From LSUCC0057 sp048549915 (GTDB lineage: Bacteria; Pseudomonadota; Gammaproteobacteria; Pseudomonadales; Porticoccaceae), in assembly GCA_048549915.1 (NCBI GenBank), contig JBLYYE010000008.1, positions 1 to 53,136 on the forward strand: a stretch of 53,136 nt of DNA, written 5' to 3'. Position numbers and translations under genes: made by a program. Every line of letters begins with the position of its first letter. Position 1 is the stretch's first letter. Below the pieces are notes generated by a model, which saw only the letters and a program-made list of their open reading frames with translations, was not told the DNA's origin and did no database searches. Of the stretch, positions 18,343 to 27,648 are shown piece after piece.

Positions 18343-19797
18343 ATGATTGATCAAGCGAATATGCAAAACTGGGTCAGCTTGGCCTATCTCGTTGCCGGAG
18401 TGTTGTTCATCCTCGGTATCAAAGGGCTTGGCAAGCCAAAAACTGCGGTGCGCGGCAATATGCTCTCTGCCTTAGGTATGTTGTTGGCAGTGGTGGTAAC
18501 GCTTCTCGATGTGGTCAGCTTTGAGTTGATCATTGCCGGTGTCGCAGTCGGTGCAGTTGTCGGTGCGGTGATGGCATTGCGCATCCAGATGACCTCCATT
18601 CCACAAATGGTAGCGCTGCTGAACGGTTTTGGTGGCGCCGCGTCGCTGACCATTGCCGCCGCAGAGTACTACGGCAAGGTCGAAGGCGCGGTAGGTCATA
18701 TCGATTCGGCAGTCGGCCAGTTAGCGCTGCCTGCAGGTCTGTTTGGTGCAGGTTTTGAGGGATCAGTAGCGCTGCTCTCGATTGGCCTTACTGTGTTGAT
18801 TGGCGCAGTTACACTCACCGGTAGTTTGGTTGCTTTTGCCAAGTTGCAAGAGCTCCTCAAGGGTAGCTTTGGTCTGCCGGGTGGCCCTATTGGCAACGGT
18901 CTGTTGCTGCTTATTGGTCTCGCCGCAGTTGCCAGCTTAGTGGTAGCGCCTGGAAACCTCACCGCAATGTTAGTGATTATTGTCGCTGCGCTGATCCTCG
19001 GGCTGTTTTTGGTGGGCCCGATTGGCGGCGCGGATATGCCGGTAGTGATTGCGTTACTCAACTCCTATTCGGGTATTGCTGCCGCTTTGGCGGGTTTCAT
19101 ACTCGGCAATACCGTGCTGATTGTCGCCGGTTCTTTAGTCGGCACCAGTGGTCTAATTTTGACCAAAATTATGTGTGTGGCGATGAACCGTTCACTGGTC
19201 AATGTACTGTTTGGCAAGATGGCTGAGGGCGGAGAAACGGTCGATGCCGATGAGGTCTATGCTGGCAAGGTGAAGAGTGCCCAGCCAGAAGAGATCGCGA
19301 TGATGCTGGAAATGGCCAAACGCGTGGTCATAGTACCCGGCTACGGTATGGCGATGGCGCAAGCTCAGCACGCGGTGCGCGAGCTGATGGACTCGATGGA
19401 GAAGCGCGGTATCGAGGTGGAATTCGGTATTCATCCAGTGGCGGGGCGCATGCCAGGCCACATGAACGTGCTGTTGGCTGAGGCCGAAGTGCCTTATGAC
19501 AAGTTAGTTGAAATGGAGCGCATCAATCCAACCTTTGAAGAGACCGATGTGGTTATCGTCATTGGCGCCAACGATGTCACCAACCCGATGGCACGCGAAT
19601 CAGAGGGCAGCCCGATTTACGGCATGCCCATTCTCAATGTCGACAAAGCTAAAAACGTGGTGGTAGTTAAGCGCTCATTAAGCCCAGGTTTTGCGGGCTT
19701 ACCAAACCCACTATTCGCTATGGACCACACTTTCATGGTTTATGGAGATGGTAAAAAAGCCATTATTGAAATGACTAGCGCGCTCAACGAGGCGTAA
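18343..19797 (+). CDS. pntB: NAD(P) transhydrogenase subunit beta (PntB)
   Basis: Contains the rest of membrane domain II (about eight or nine helices, residues 1-265) and the cytoplasmic NADP(H)-binding domain III (about residues 300-484). The domain III fingerprint GYGMAMAQAQ and the later GANDVTNPMA are intact. 484 residues is typical. ATG 18343 follows AGAGGAAG. It ends the pnt operon and is followed 13 bases later by a terminator hairpin. Confidence 0.97.
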   Translation: MIDQANMQNWVSLAYLVAGVLFILGIKGLGKPKTAVRGNMLSALGMLLAVVVTLLDVVSFELIIAGVAVGAVVGAVMALRIQMTSIPQMVALLNGFGGAASLTIAAAEYYGKVEGAVGHIDSAVGQLALPAGLFGAGFEGSVALLSIGLTVLIGAVTLTGSLVAFAKLQELLKGSFGLPGGPIGNGLLLLIGLAAVASLVVAPGNLTAMLVIIVAALILGLFLVGPIGGADMPVVIALLNSYSGIAAALAGFILGNTVLIVAGSLVGTSGLILTKIMCVAMNRSLVNVLFGKMAEGGETVDADEVYAGKVKSAQPEEIAMMLEMAKRVVIVPGYGMAMAQAQHAVRELMDSMEKRGIEVEFGIHPVAGRMPGHMNVLLAEAEVPYDKLVEMERINPTFEETDVVIVIGANDVTNPMARESEGSPIYGMPILNVDKAKNVVVVKRSLSPGFAGLPNPLFAMDHTFMVYGDGKKAIIEMTSALNEA

Positions 19798-19810
19798 GCT
19801 TAACCGTTAA

Positions 19811-19835
19811 AAAGCCGCCTTCGGGCGGTTTTTTT
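19811..19835. terminator. Intrinsic terminator after pntB, possibly shared with the convergent LysR gene
   Basis: Stem CCGCC-TTCG-GGCGG with flanking A and T runs that extend it (AAAG to the left, seven T to the right). It is a strong terminator for pntB, and its left-hand A run could also end the opposing LysR transcript. Confidence 0.88.
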
Positions 19836-19850
19836 GTGCTATCTCTTGAT

Positions 19851-20708
19851 TTAATTGCCTTGCAGTGAGTTGCGAACAAATTCACTGAGCCGGTCCACCG
19901 CCGGGTTTCCGGCGCTGTCAGGCTCAAGCAGGCTGATACCGATATGTCCCAGTTCGGGTAGATCGTTGCCAACTGCCAGCGCGTGCAGTGAGCTGGGTAT
20001 AGTGCTCTTAGCCAGGACAGTAATGCCCAAACCTTGTTCGATGGCGGTCTGGATGCCGCTGAGGTCAGGGTTGGTGTAACCAATCTGCCATTTGCGGTCT
20101 ATCTGCCGCAGTCGCTCCAAGCCGCGTTTTCGATAAATACAGCCCTCAGGGGCCAACACCAGTGGCAGGGTGGTGTGGCTGGTAACGATCGCTGTTTTAC
20201 CGCCCACCCAGACTAGCTCATCGACCAATATGAGTTCATTAAGTGTATCGTGTGGGTCATCGTGCAGGGCCAAAATCAGGTCGTAGCGACGCCGTTGGTT
20301 GTCAGACAGCAACTGACGACTCAGTGCACAGGTGATCTCTAAGCTAATGTTTGGGTAGGCTTTGCTGAAGCTTCCGAGAATCTTCGGCATTAAGCTAGAG
20401 GCAAACTCACTGGGTATACCAAAGCGGATTTTTCCCGACACTGGGCTGTCGGAAAGTTGCGCCAGCGCCGAGTCGTTCAATGCAAGTATCTGCCGTGCAT
20501 AAGCCAACAGTATGTCCCCTGCGGCGGTGAGTTCAACGGGGCTGGTAGCGCGGCGCAGTAGCGGCTTTGCCACGAGGCTTTCCAGCCGCTTTATCTGTAA
20601 ACTGATGGCCGGTTGTGAGCGCCCCAGTAGTTCGCCAGCAGGGGTAAAGCCACCTAAATCAGCGATCGATACAAAGGTTCTAAGAAGATCTGTTGGTATA
20701 TTTTTCAA
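19851..20708 (-). CDS. LysR-type transcriptional regulator
   Basis: DNA-binding regulator with an N-terminal winged helix (LLRTFVSIADLGGFTPAGELLGRSQPAISLQIKRLE, seen in pieces over residues 9-45) and a LysR substrate-binding domain from about residue 92. 285 residues. The start is TTG 20708; it begins the family-typical KNIPTDLLRTF and no ATG fits. The gene is divergent from gcvP with a 147-base AT-rich gap that contains an inverted repeat (ATCTCA at 20715, TGAGAT at 20757). It may regulate gcvPT, itself, or something elsewhere. It is not clearly GcvA. The inducer is unknown. Confidence 0.88.
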   Translation of the reverse strand: MKNIPTDLLRTFVSIADLGGFTPAGELLGRSQPAISLQIKRLESLVAKPLLRRATSPVELTAAGDILLAYARQILALNDSALAQLSDSPVSGKIRFGIPSEFASSLMPKILGSFSKAYPNISLEITCALSRQLLSDNQRRRYDLILALHDDPHDTLNELILVDELVWVGGKTAIVTSHTTLPLVLAPEGCIYRKRGLERLRQIDRKWQIGYTNPDLSGIQTAIEQGLGITVLAKSTIPSSLHALAVGNDLPELGHIGISLLEPDSAGNPAVDRLSEFVRNSLQGN

Positions 20709-20788
20709 TAGGTTATCTCAGTTATCTAGAAACTATTAAAGTATTTATATAGTTAATGAGATTATTATAAATATAAATTTAATTAATG

Positions 20789-20824
20789 CATCGGGTTTCT
20801 TTAAAATAAGCCAATAAACCGATG
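20789..20824 (+). promoter_or_regulatory. Hairpin in the gcvP leader
   Basis: CATCGGgTTT and AAACCGATG can pair (nine pairs, one bulged G) around a 17-base AT-rich loop, ending 31 bases before the GTG start of gcvP. No U-tract follows, so it is not an intrinsic terminator. It could be an operator or leader structure. It lacks the layout of a glycine riboswitch. Confidence 0.35.
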
Positions 20825-20855
20825 TTGATCAATCTTACCTCTCCCAGGAGCCGCC

Positions 20856-23750
20856 GTGTCCCCGCAACCTACTACGCCAACTACCGAGCAACAATTCGCC
20901 CAACTCTCGTTATTTGATGACCTTGTTCAGCAGCAGCTAGATGAGTTTATCCCGCGCCATATCGGTCCCAGCGAAGAGACACAGGCCGCGATGTTGGAGG
21001 CACTCAACTATCCCGACATGGACAGCTTTATCGACGCGGTGGTGCCTGCGAATATTCTTACCCGCCCCGCTATGCAGCTGCCCAGTGTGGTCGGTGAAAC
21101 TGCAGCCTTGGCTGAGCTAAAAGCTGTAGCCTCACAAAATGTGGTCAACCGCTCATTTATTGGTCAGGGCTATTACGGCTGCCACACTCCGCATGTGATA
21201 TTGCGCAATATTCTCGAAAATCCAGCTTGGTATACCGCTTATACACCTTATCAGCCGGAGATTTCTCAGGGCCGCCTGGAGGCACTGCTCAATTTTCAGA
21301 CCTTGATTACCGATCTTACCGGTATGGATATGGCCAGCTCCTCACTGCTCGACGAAGGCACTGCAGCCGCAGAGGCGATGGCATTGTGTAAGCGCATGGG
21401 TAAGTCTAAGGGCAATATATTTTGGGTAGACCAGCACTGTCTGCCACAAACTATTGAAGTGGTGCGCACTCGTGCTGAGGCGATTGGGTTTGAGCTGGTA
21501 GTTGGCGACCCCAACCAACCTCTCCCATCGGGAGTGTTTGGTGCGTTGCTACAATATCCGGGCGTCGATGGAGAGATCCGCGATTTCTCGGAGATTATTG
21601 ATGCAGTTCATGAGCAGGCCGGTTTGGCTGTTATGGCCTGTGACATACTCAGTTTACTGCTGCTGAAAAGCCCGGCTGAGCTCGGTGCCGATGTTGCCAT
21701 TGGCTCTACCCAGCGGTTCGGTGTGCCGTTTGGTTTTGGTGGCCCACACGCAGCCTATATGGCTACACGGGAAGCCTTTAAACGTTCGCTGCCGGGCCGC
21801 TTAGTTGGCGTCTCGATCGACAGTACTGGCAAACCCGCTTACCGTCTGGCTCTACAGACTCGCGAGCAACATATTCGCCGCGAGAAAGCGACCAGCAATA
21901 TCTGTACGGCGCAGGTGCTGCTGGCAGTTATGGCCAGTATGTATGCGCTCTACCACGGCCCAGCAGGGCTGCGTAAAATTGCCCAGCGCACCCATTTGCT
22001 AACTACCGCGCTGCAGCGTGGCTTGGCCGTTGAGGGCTTTGCCACAACCAACCAGCAGTGGTTTGATACGCTGACGGTAGAGACCGGTATCGAGACTGAT
22101 GTGATCCATGCACGTGCGCGCAGCGCCGGGATCAACTTGCGCGAAATCGACAGCAATACGTTGGGTATCTCACTGGACGAAACCTCTTCGGAAGCGGACG
22201 TGCGAGAGCTGCTGGGCTTGTTCGGTTGTGCGCACGCGGCCGAGCTACAGCTTACAGCAGCACTCACCGGCGCCGCACTGCGCAGCGATGCTGTGCTTAC
22301 CCACCCGGTCTTCAATCGCTACCACTCAGAGACTGAGATGTTGCGCTATCTGCGCAAATTGGCTGATCGCGATATCGCTTTGGATCGCGCCATGATCCCG
22401 CTTGGCTCTTGTACCATGAAGCTCAATGCCACCGCCGAGATGATCCCGGTTACCTGGCCTGAGTTTGGCCAAATCCACCCATTTGCACCGGCTGACCAGG
22501 TGGCGGGTTATCACGCCATGATCAATCAGCTGGAGGAGATGCTCTGCGATATCACCGGTTATGACGCTATGTCACTGCAGCCCAATGCCGGCTCGCAGGG
22601 CGAGTACGCTGGTCTGTTAGCAATACGCGGCTATCACCATGCCCACGGTGATCAGCATCGCAACATCTGTCTTATTCCTAGCTCTGCACACGGCACCAAC
22701 CCCGCATCGGCACAGATGTGCGGTATGAAGGTGGTGGTCGTTAAGTGCGACAGTGACGGCAATGTCGATCTTGACGATTTGCGCGCCAAAGCCGAGCAGC
22801 ACAGCGACAATCTTTCGGCGATTATGATCACGTACCCGTCTACCCACGGAGTCTTTGAAGCTGCGGTCTCCGAGGTCTGTGCAATCGTCCACGACCACGG
22901 CGGTCAGGTCTACATTGACGGCGCCAATTTCAATGCGATGGTTGGCCTTTGCCAGCCAGGCAAGTTTGGCGGCGACGTATCTCATCTCAATCTGCACAAA
23001 ACATTCTGTATCCCGCACGGCGGCGGTGGTCCAGGTGTTGGCCCGATCGGGGTTAAGTCGCATCTCGCGCCGTTTTTACCCGGCCACGATGTCTCTGGTC
23101 TGGAGGGCGGCGTCGGGGCGGTGTCGGCGGCGGCATGGGGCAGTGCTTCAATACTGCCGATTACCTGGATGTATATTCGCATGATGGGCGAGCGCGGATT
23201 GCGCCACGCCACAGAGGTGGCGATCCTCTCCGCCAACTATATAGCCGCCAAGTTAGAGGGGAGTTATCCGGTGCTCTACACCGGCGGCAATGGCCGGGTT
23301 GCCCATGAATGTATTATCGATATTCGCCCCATTACTGAGCGCACCGGTGTCACCGTGGATGATATTGCCAAACGCTTGATCGACTTTGGTTTTCACGCGC
23401 CGACCATGTCCTTCCCCGTTGCCGGCACCTTGATGATTGAGCCGACTGAGAGTGAGTCGCTGGTAGAGCTCGACCGATTTATCGACGCGCTACTTAAAAT
23501 CCGCGCAGAAATTGCCGCAGTAGAGGCCGGGGAATTAACTGCCGATCAAAGCCCGTTGCACTTTGCTCCGCATACCGCAGAGGTCTTGCTGGATGAAAAC
23601 TGGCAGCGCAGCTACAGTCGTACGCAAGGGGCATATCCCGCAGAGTATTTGCGCGATCACAAGTATTGGCCGCCGGTCGGTCGTATCGACAACGTTCACG
23701 GTGATCGCCAGCTGGTCTGCAGCTGCCCACCACTCTCAGACTATGAGTAA
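20856..23750 (+). CDS. gcvP: Glycine dehydrogenase (decarboxylating), glycine cleavage P protein
   Basis: PLP enzyme that decarboxylates glycine and transfers the aminomethyl group to lipoylated GcvH. Single-chain form of 964 residues with two homologous halves. The PLP lysine is K715 in the HKTF motif, followed by the glycine-rich loop IPHGGGGPGVGPIGV. FIPRHIGPS and YYGCHTP near the N-terminus, and GSCTMKLNA at the domain junction, are P-protein hallmarks. Start GTG 20856 has CAGGAG five bases upstream. gcvT follows 13 bases later. gcvH is not in this cluster. Confidence 0.97.
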   Translation: MSPQPTTPTTEQQFAQLSLFDDLVQQQLDEFIPRHIGPSEETQAAMLEALNYPDMDSFIDAVVPANILTRPAMQLPSVVGETAALAELKAVASQNVVNRSFIGQGYYGCHTPHVILRNILENPAWYTAYTPYQPEISQGRLEALLNFQTLITDLTGMDMASSSLLDEGTAAAEAMALCKRMGKSKGNIFWVDQHCLPQTIEVVRTRAEAIGFELVVGDPNQPLPSGVFGALLQYPGVDGEIRDFSEIIDAVHEQAGLAVMACDILSLLLLKSPAELGADVAIGSTQRFGVPFGFGGPHAAYMATREAFKRSLPGRLVGVSIDSTGKPAYRLALQTREQHIRREKATSNICTAQVLLAVMASMYALYHGPAGLRKIAQRTHLLTTALQRGLAVEGFATTNQQWFDTLTVETGIETDVIHARARSAGINLREIDSNTLGISLDETSSEADVRELLGLFGCAHAAELQLTAALTGAALRSDAVLTHPVFNRYHSETEMLRYLRKLADRDIALDRAMIPLGSCTMKLNATAEMIPVTWPEFGQIHPFAPADQVAGYHAMINQLEEMLCDITGYDAMSLQPNAGSQGEYAGLLAIRGYHHAHGDQHRNICLIPSSAHGTNPASAQMCGMKVVVVKCDSDGNVDLDDLRAKAEQHSDNLSAIMITYPSTHGVFEAAVSEVCAIVHDHGGQVYIDGANFNAMVGLCQPGKFGGDVSHLNLHKTFCIPHGGGGPGVGPIGVKSHLAPFLPGHDVSGLEGGVGAVSAAAWGSASILPITWMYIRMMGERGLRHATEVAILSANYIAAKLEGSYPVLYTGGNGRVAHECIIDIRPITERTGVTVDDIAKRLIDFGFHAPTMSFPVAGTLMIEPTESESLVELDRFIDALLKIRAEIAAVEAGELTADQSPLHFAPHTAEVLLDENWQRSYSRTQGAYPAEYLRDHKYWPPVGRIDNVHGDRQLVCSCPPLSDYE

Positions 23751-23763
23751 TTTGGAGCCTACA

Positions 23764-24888
23764 ATGAGCGACCCGCAATGTGCAGTAGCGACAACCCCTC
23801 TCAATGCGATGCATATTGCTGCCGGGGCGAAAATGGTCCCTTTTGCCGGTTACTCGATGCCGGTGCAGTACCCGGCCGGAATTAAAACTGAACACTTGCA
23901 CTGTCGCGCGGCGGCGGGGCTGTTCGATGTCTCGCACATGGGTCAGGTACTTGTCTCCGGCCCGCAAGCGGCTGCAGAGCTAGAGGCACTACTGCCGAGC
24001 AACTTGATCGATATGACGAATGGAGATCAAAGTTATTCGGTGCTGCTCACCGATACGGGAACGCTGCGCGATGACCTGATGATCAGCCGGCTCAGCGATG
24101 AGAGTTTTTACTTAGTCGTCAACGCCGGTTGCAAACACGATGATATTGCTTATCTGCGTGCTAACTTGCCGACTTCAACGCTCGAATATCGCGATCAGCA
24201 CGCGCTTTTGGCCCTGCAGGGACCGCGTGCCGCCGAGGTGTTCGGCAAGTTGTTGCCCGTTGCCGCAGAGCTTATTTTTATGCAGGGCTGCCCGGCAGTG
24301 TTGGATGGCGTTGAACTTTACGTTACGCGTTCGGGCTACACCGGTGAAGACGGTTTTGAAATCTCTGTGCCGGCAGCTAAGGCGCAGTGGCTAGCGGAAC
24401 TGCTGTTGGCCTCAGAGCTGGTTGAGTGGATTGGCCTGGGAGCCAGGGATTCGCTGCGTTTGGAAGCGGGTTTGTGTTTGTATGGCCACGACATGGATAC
24501 CACCAAAACGCCGATTGAGGCAGCGATTAACTTTGCTATCAATAAAGTCCGCCGCGAGGGCGGTGAACGTGCCGGCGGTTTTCCCGGCAGCGAGATAATA
24601 CTGGCACAGCTGCGCGATGGTGCAGGGCACAAACGGGTGGGTTTAGCCGTAGAGGGCCGCGCACCGGTCCGCGAAGGGGCTGAGTTGGTCGATGAGCAAG
24701 GCAATCTACTCGGCTTGGTTAGCAGTGGCGGTTTCTCTCCCTGCTTAGAAAAACCGATTGCAATGGGCTACCTGCCGGCGGCGCTTGCAGTGCAGGGCGC
24801 ATCACTTTATGCACGTGTGCGTGGCAAGCTACTGCCAGTCACTGTGTGTAAAACTCCCTTTGTGCCGCAGCGCTACTACCGCGGTTGA
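23764..24888 (+). CDS. gcvT: Aminomethyltransferase, glycine cleavage T protein
   Basis: Takes the aminomethyl group from GcvH to tetrahydrofolate, releasing ammonia. 374 residues. Conserved pieces include VPFAGYSMPVQYP, LFDVSHMGQ, GTLRDDLMI with the folate-contacting Asp pair, RSGYTGEDGFEI, LGARDSLRLEAGLCLYGHD and SGGFSPCLEKPIAMGY. ATG 23764 is preceded by GGAG at 23754-23757. The upstream in-frame ATG at 23744 overlaps the end of gcvP and lacks homology. Order P then T, without H, differs from the familiar gcvT-gcvH-gcvP arrangement. Confidence 0.96.
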   Translation: MSDPQCAVATTPLNAMHIAAGAKMVPFAGYSMPVQYPAGIKTEHLHCRAAAGLFDVSHMGQVLVSGPQAAAELEALLPSNLIDMTNGDQSYSVLLTDTGTLRDDLMISRLSDESFYLVVNAGCKHDDIAYLRANLPTSTLEYRDQHALLALQGPRAAEVFGKLLPVAAELIFMQGCPAVLDGVELYVTRSGYTGEDGFEISVPAAKAQWLAELLLASELVEWIGLGARDSLRLEAGLCLYGHDMDTTKTPIEAAINFAINKVRREGGERAGGFPGSEIILAQLRDGAGHKRVGLAVEGRAPVREGAELVDEQGNLLGLVSSGGFSPCLEKPIAMGYLPAALAVQGASLYARVRGKLLPVTVCKTPFVPQRYYRG

Positions 24889-24936
24889 GCTAGATCAAGA
24901 AAACTGTTGGTTTACTAAGCGCGCTTTAATGGCGCC

Positions 24937-24964
24937 ATTGAATTTAATCTATTCATCCCTATCT
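24937..24964 (+). promoter_or_regulatory. Candidate heat-shock (sigma-32) promoter of clpB
   Basis: ATTGAAT (TTGAA as in the sigma-32 -35 CTTGAAA) and CCCTATCT (close to the -10 CCCCATNT) are separated by 13 bases, within the known range, and lie 49 bases before the clpB start. This is the expected regulator for a ClpB disaggregase. Confidence 0.6.
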
Positions 24965-25012
24965 CTAAGTTAAGCGGCAGTTAATCTGGCGCACTAACTT
25001 ATGAGGTAGACC

Positions 25013-27604
25013 ATGCAATTTGAAAAACTTACCCGCCAGCTGCAGAGTGCTCTGGCCGAGGCTCAGTCGCTGGCGATCGGCCGCGATCACACCAGTATAG
25101 AACCCGCACATCTTTTATTGGCAATGCTCAATCAGCAGGGCGGCACCGTGCGCCCGCTGCTCAATCAAGCCGGTTTTGATGTCGCCGGCCTTAGTCAGGC
25201 GCTCAACAGTGAGCTCGACAAACAAGCCAAGGTGGGTACACCAACAGGCGAGGCAGCACTGGGCAGTGAGCTCAATAAGCTATTTAACCTAACCGACCGC
25301 AAAGCTCAGCAGCAGGGCGATCAATTCATCGCCAGCGAGACGCTGCTGGCGGTCGCCTTAGAGAGCAATACGGCGCTGGGGAAAATGCTCGCCGGTTTTG
25401 GTGACAGTCAACGTCTGATCACTGCGATTGCTAACTTGCGCGGCGGTGAATCGGTCGACAGTGCCGATGCCGAAGAGCAGCGTGAGGCGCTCAAGAAATA
25501 CACCATCGATCTTACCGAACGCGCCGAGGCAGGCAAACTCGACCCGGTGATCGGTCGCGACGACGAGATACGCCGCACTATTCAGGTGTTGCAGCGGCGC
25601 ACAAAAAACAACCCGGTTCTTATCGGCGAGCCCGGTGTCGGTAAAACAGCGATTGTTGAGGGGTTGGCGCAACGGATTATTAATGGAGAAGTGCCCGAGG
25701 GTTTGAAAAGCAAGCGAGTGCTCAGTTTGGATATGGGCGCGCTGTTGGCGGGGGCAAAGTTCCGCGGTGAATTTGAAGAGCGGCTAAAATCGGTGCTCAA
25801 TGATCTGGCCAAGCAAGAGGGCCAAGTCATTCTGTTTATCGACGAGCTGCACACCATGGTAGGTGCCGGCAGAGGTGAGGGGGCAATGGATGCCGGTAAT
25901 ATGCTCAAGCCAGCGCTGGCGCGCGGTGAGCTGCACTGCGTGGGGGCCACGACGCTTGACGAGTACCGCCAATACATTGAGAAAGATGCTGCACTCGAAC
26001 GGCGTTTTCAAAAAGTACTGGTCGATGAGCCCAGCGAAGAGGACACTATCGCGATTTTACGCGGGCTCAAAGAGCGCTACGAAGTGCACCATGGAGTCGC
26101 TATCAGCGATGGCGCCATTGTCAGTGCTGCTAAATTGTCGCAGCGCTACATTACCGACCGCCAGCTGCCCGACAAAGCGATAGATCTCATCGACGAAGCG
26201 GCCAGCCGCATCCGTATGGAGATCGACTCTAAACCCGAGCAGATGGACCGGCTGGAGCGGCGCATCATTCAACTGAAAATAGAGCGCCAAGCTCTCTCAA
26301 AAGAGAAGGATGCCGATGCCCGCGCGCGACTCGCCAAACTCGATGAAGAGACCGCCGAGCTCGAACGACAGTACTCAGATCTCGAGCAAGTCTGGAAGGC
26401 GGAGAAAGCGACACTACAGGGTGCTGCTCAGTTTAAAAGTGAACTCGAGCAGGCTCGGCTCGATCTCGAGACGGCGCGACGCAGTGGTGATTTGGAAAAG
26501 ATGGCCGAGATCCAATACAGCGCAATCCCGTTGCTCGAGCAAAAAATTGCCGAGGTGGAAGCCGCCAGCAGTGCCGAGCAAGCGGACAGCGAGCCGCGGC
26601 TAATGCGCAACAAAGTCACCGAGGAGGAGATCGCCGAGGTAGTCTCTAAGTGGACCGGGATCCCGGTCAGTAAAATGCTCGAGGGCGAACGCGAAAAATT
26701 GTTGGCAATGGAATCTGCTCTGCACGACCGTGTGGTCGGTCAGAGCGAGGCCGTGGTGGCAGTTGCTAACGCGGTGCGGCGCTCGCGTGCGGGGCTTTCT
26801 GACCCCAACCGTCCGAGCGGTTCGTTTTTGTTCCTCGGTCCTACGGGGGTTGGTAAAACTGAGCTGTGCAAGTCGCTGGCTAACTTCCTCTTCGACAGTG
26901 AAGAGGCGATGGTACGCATAGATATGTCAGAGTTTATGGAGAAGCACTCGGTAGCGCGTTTAGTGGGTGCCCCTCCGGGCTATGTCGGTTACGAAGAGGG
27001 CGGCTACCTCACCGAGGCCGTGCGTCGTCGCCCCTATTCGGTGCTGTTATTGGATGAGGTTGAAAAAGCACACCCAGATGTTTTCAATATTTTGTTGCAG
27101 GTGCTCGATGATGGCCGGCTTACCGATGGCCAAGGACGCACTGTTAACTTTAAAAACTGCGTGATCGTGATGACCAGCAATCTGGGCTCAGACATTATCC
27201 AAACCTTGGCCGGCGAAGCGAACTACGAGTCGATGAAGCAGGCGGTTATGGGAGCGGTGGGCAACCACTTTAGGCCAGAGTTCATCAATCGTGTCGATGA
27301 AGTGGTGGTGTTCCACCCGCTGGCCAAAGAGCAGTTGCGCGGCATTGCCAAAATACAGTTGCAGATACTCGAGGGACGCCTAGCAGAGCGCGGCTTATCG
27401 CTGAGCTTGAGCGATGCATTGCTAGATAAACTGCTGGAAGAGGGTTACGACCCAGTCTATGGTGCACGACCGCTCAAGCGGGTGCTGCAGCAGCGGGTCG
27501 AAAATCCACTCGCCGAAGGCATTCTGGCCGGACGCTATCTACCCGGCACGACGGTTCACGGGCAACTGCAGGAAGATAAAGTGGTATTTAGCGCCGCTGA
27601 GTAA
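25013..27604 (+). CDS. clpB: ATP-dependent disaggregase chaperone ClpB
   Basis: Hexameric AAA+ chaperone that resolves protein aggregates with DnaK. 863 residues in standard order: N-terminal Clp repeats (1-145), AAA domain 1 with Walker A GEPGVGKT (205-212) and Walker B ILFIDELHT, the long coiled-coil middle domain (about 400-525), AAA domain 2 with GPTGVGKT near residue 605 and SVLLLDEVEKAH, and a C-terminal sensor-2 region GARPLKR. There is no ClpP-docking IGF loop, as expected for ClpB. ATG 25013 follows GAGG. It is monocistronic between its own promoter and a terminator. Confidence 0.98.
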   Translation: MQFEKLTRQLQSALAEAQSLAIGRDHTSIEPAHLLLAMLNQQGGTVRPLLNQAGFDVAGLSQALNSELDKQAKVGTPTGEAALGSELNKLFNLTDRKAQQQGDQFIASETLLAVALESNTALGKMLAGFGDSQRLITAIANLRGGESVDSADAEEQREALKKYTIDLTERAEAGKLDPVIGRDDEIRRTIQVLQRRTKNNPVLIGEPGVGKTAIVEGLAQRIINGEVPEGLKSKRVLSLDMGALLAGAKFRGEFEERLKSVLNDLAKQEGQVILFIDELHTMVGAGRGEGAMDAGNMLKPALARGELHCVGATTLDEYRQYIEKDAALERRFQKVLVDEPSEEDTIAILRGLKERYEVHHGVAISDGAIVSAAKLSQRYITDRQLPDKAIDLIDEAASRIRMEIDSKPEQMDRLERRIIQLKIERQALSKEKDADARARLAKLDEETAELERQYSDLEQVWKAEKATLQGAAQFKSELEQARLDLETARRSGDLEKMAEIQYSAIPLLEQKIAEVEAASSAEQADSEPRLMRNKVTEEEIAEVVSKWTGIPVSKMLEGEREKLLAMESALHDRVVGQSEAVVAVANAVRRSRAGLSDPNRPSGSFLFLGPTGVGKTELCKSLANFLFDSEEAMVRIDMSEFMEKHSVARLVGAPPGYVGYEEGGYLTEAVRRRPYSVLLLDEVEKAHPDVFNILLQVLDDGRLTDGQGRTVNFKNCVIVMTSNLGSDIIQTLAGEANYESMKQAVMGAVGNHFRPEFINRVDEVVVFHPLAKEQLRGIAKIQLQILEGRLAERGLSLSLSDALLDKLLEEGYDPVYGARPLKRVLQQRVENPLAEGILAGRYLPGTTVHGQLQEDKVVFSAAE

Positions 27605-27606
27605 AC

Positions 27607-27633
27607 AAAAAACGGCGCCATTGGCGCCGTTTT
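27607..27633. terminator. Bidirectional terminator between clpB and the DUF411 gene
   Basis: Nine-bp stem AACGGCGCC with GGCGCCGTT around an ATT loop, preceded by an A run and followed by T. It sits between the stop codons of two convergent genes and can serve both. Confidence 0.85.
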
Positions 27634-27648
27634 GCAAGAGCGGTTTGT

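Noticed and set aside
20709..20855. Glycine riboswitch upstream of gcvP
   Set aside because: The gap is AT-rich and too short for the usual tandem aptamers, and lacks the conserved GG/GA-rich cores. Only a simple hairpin is present.
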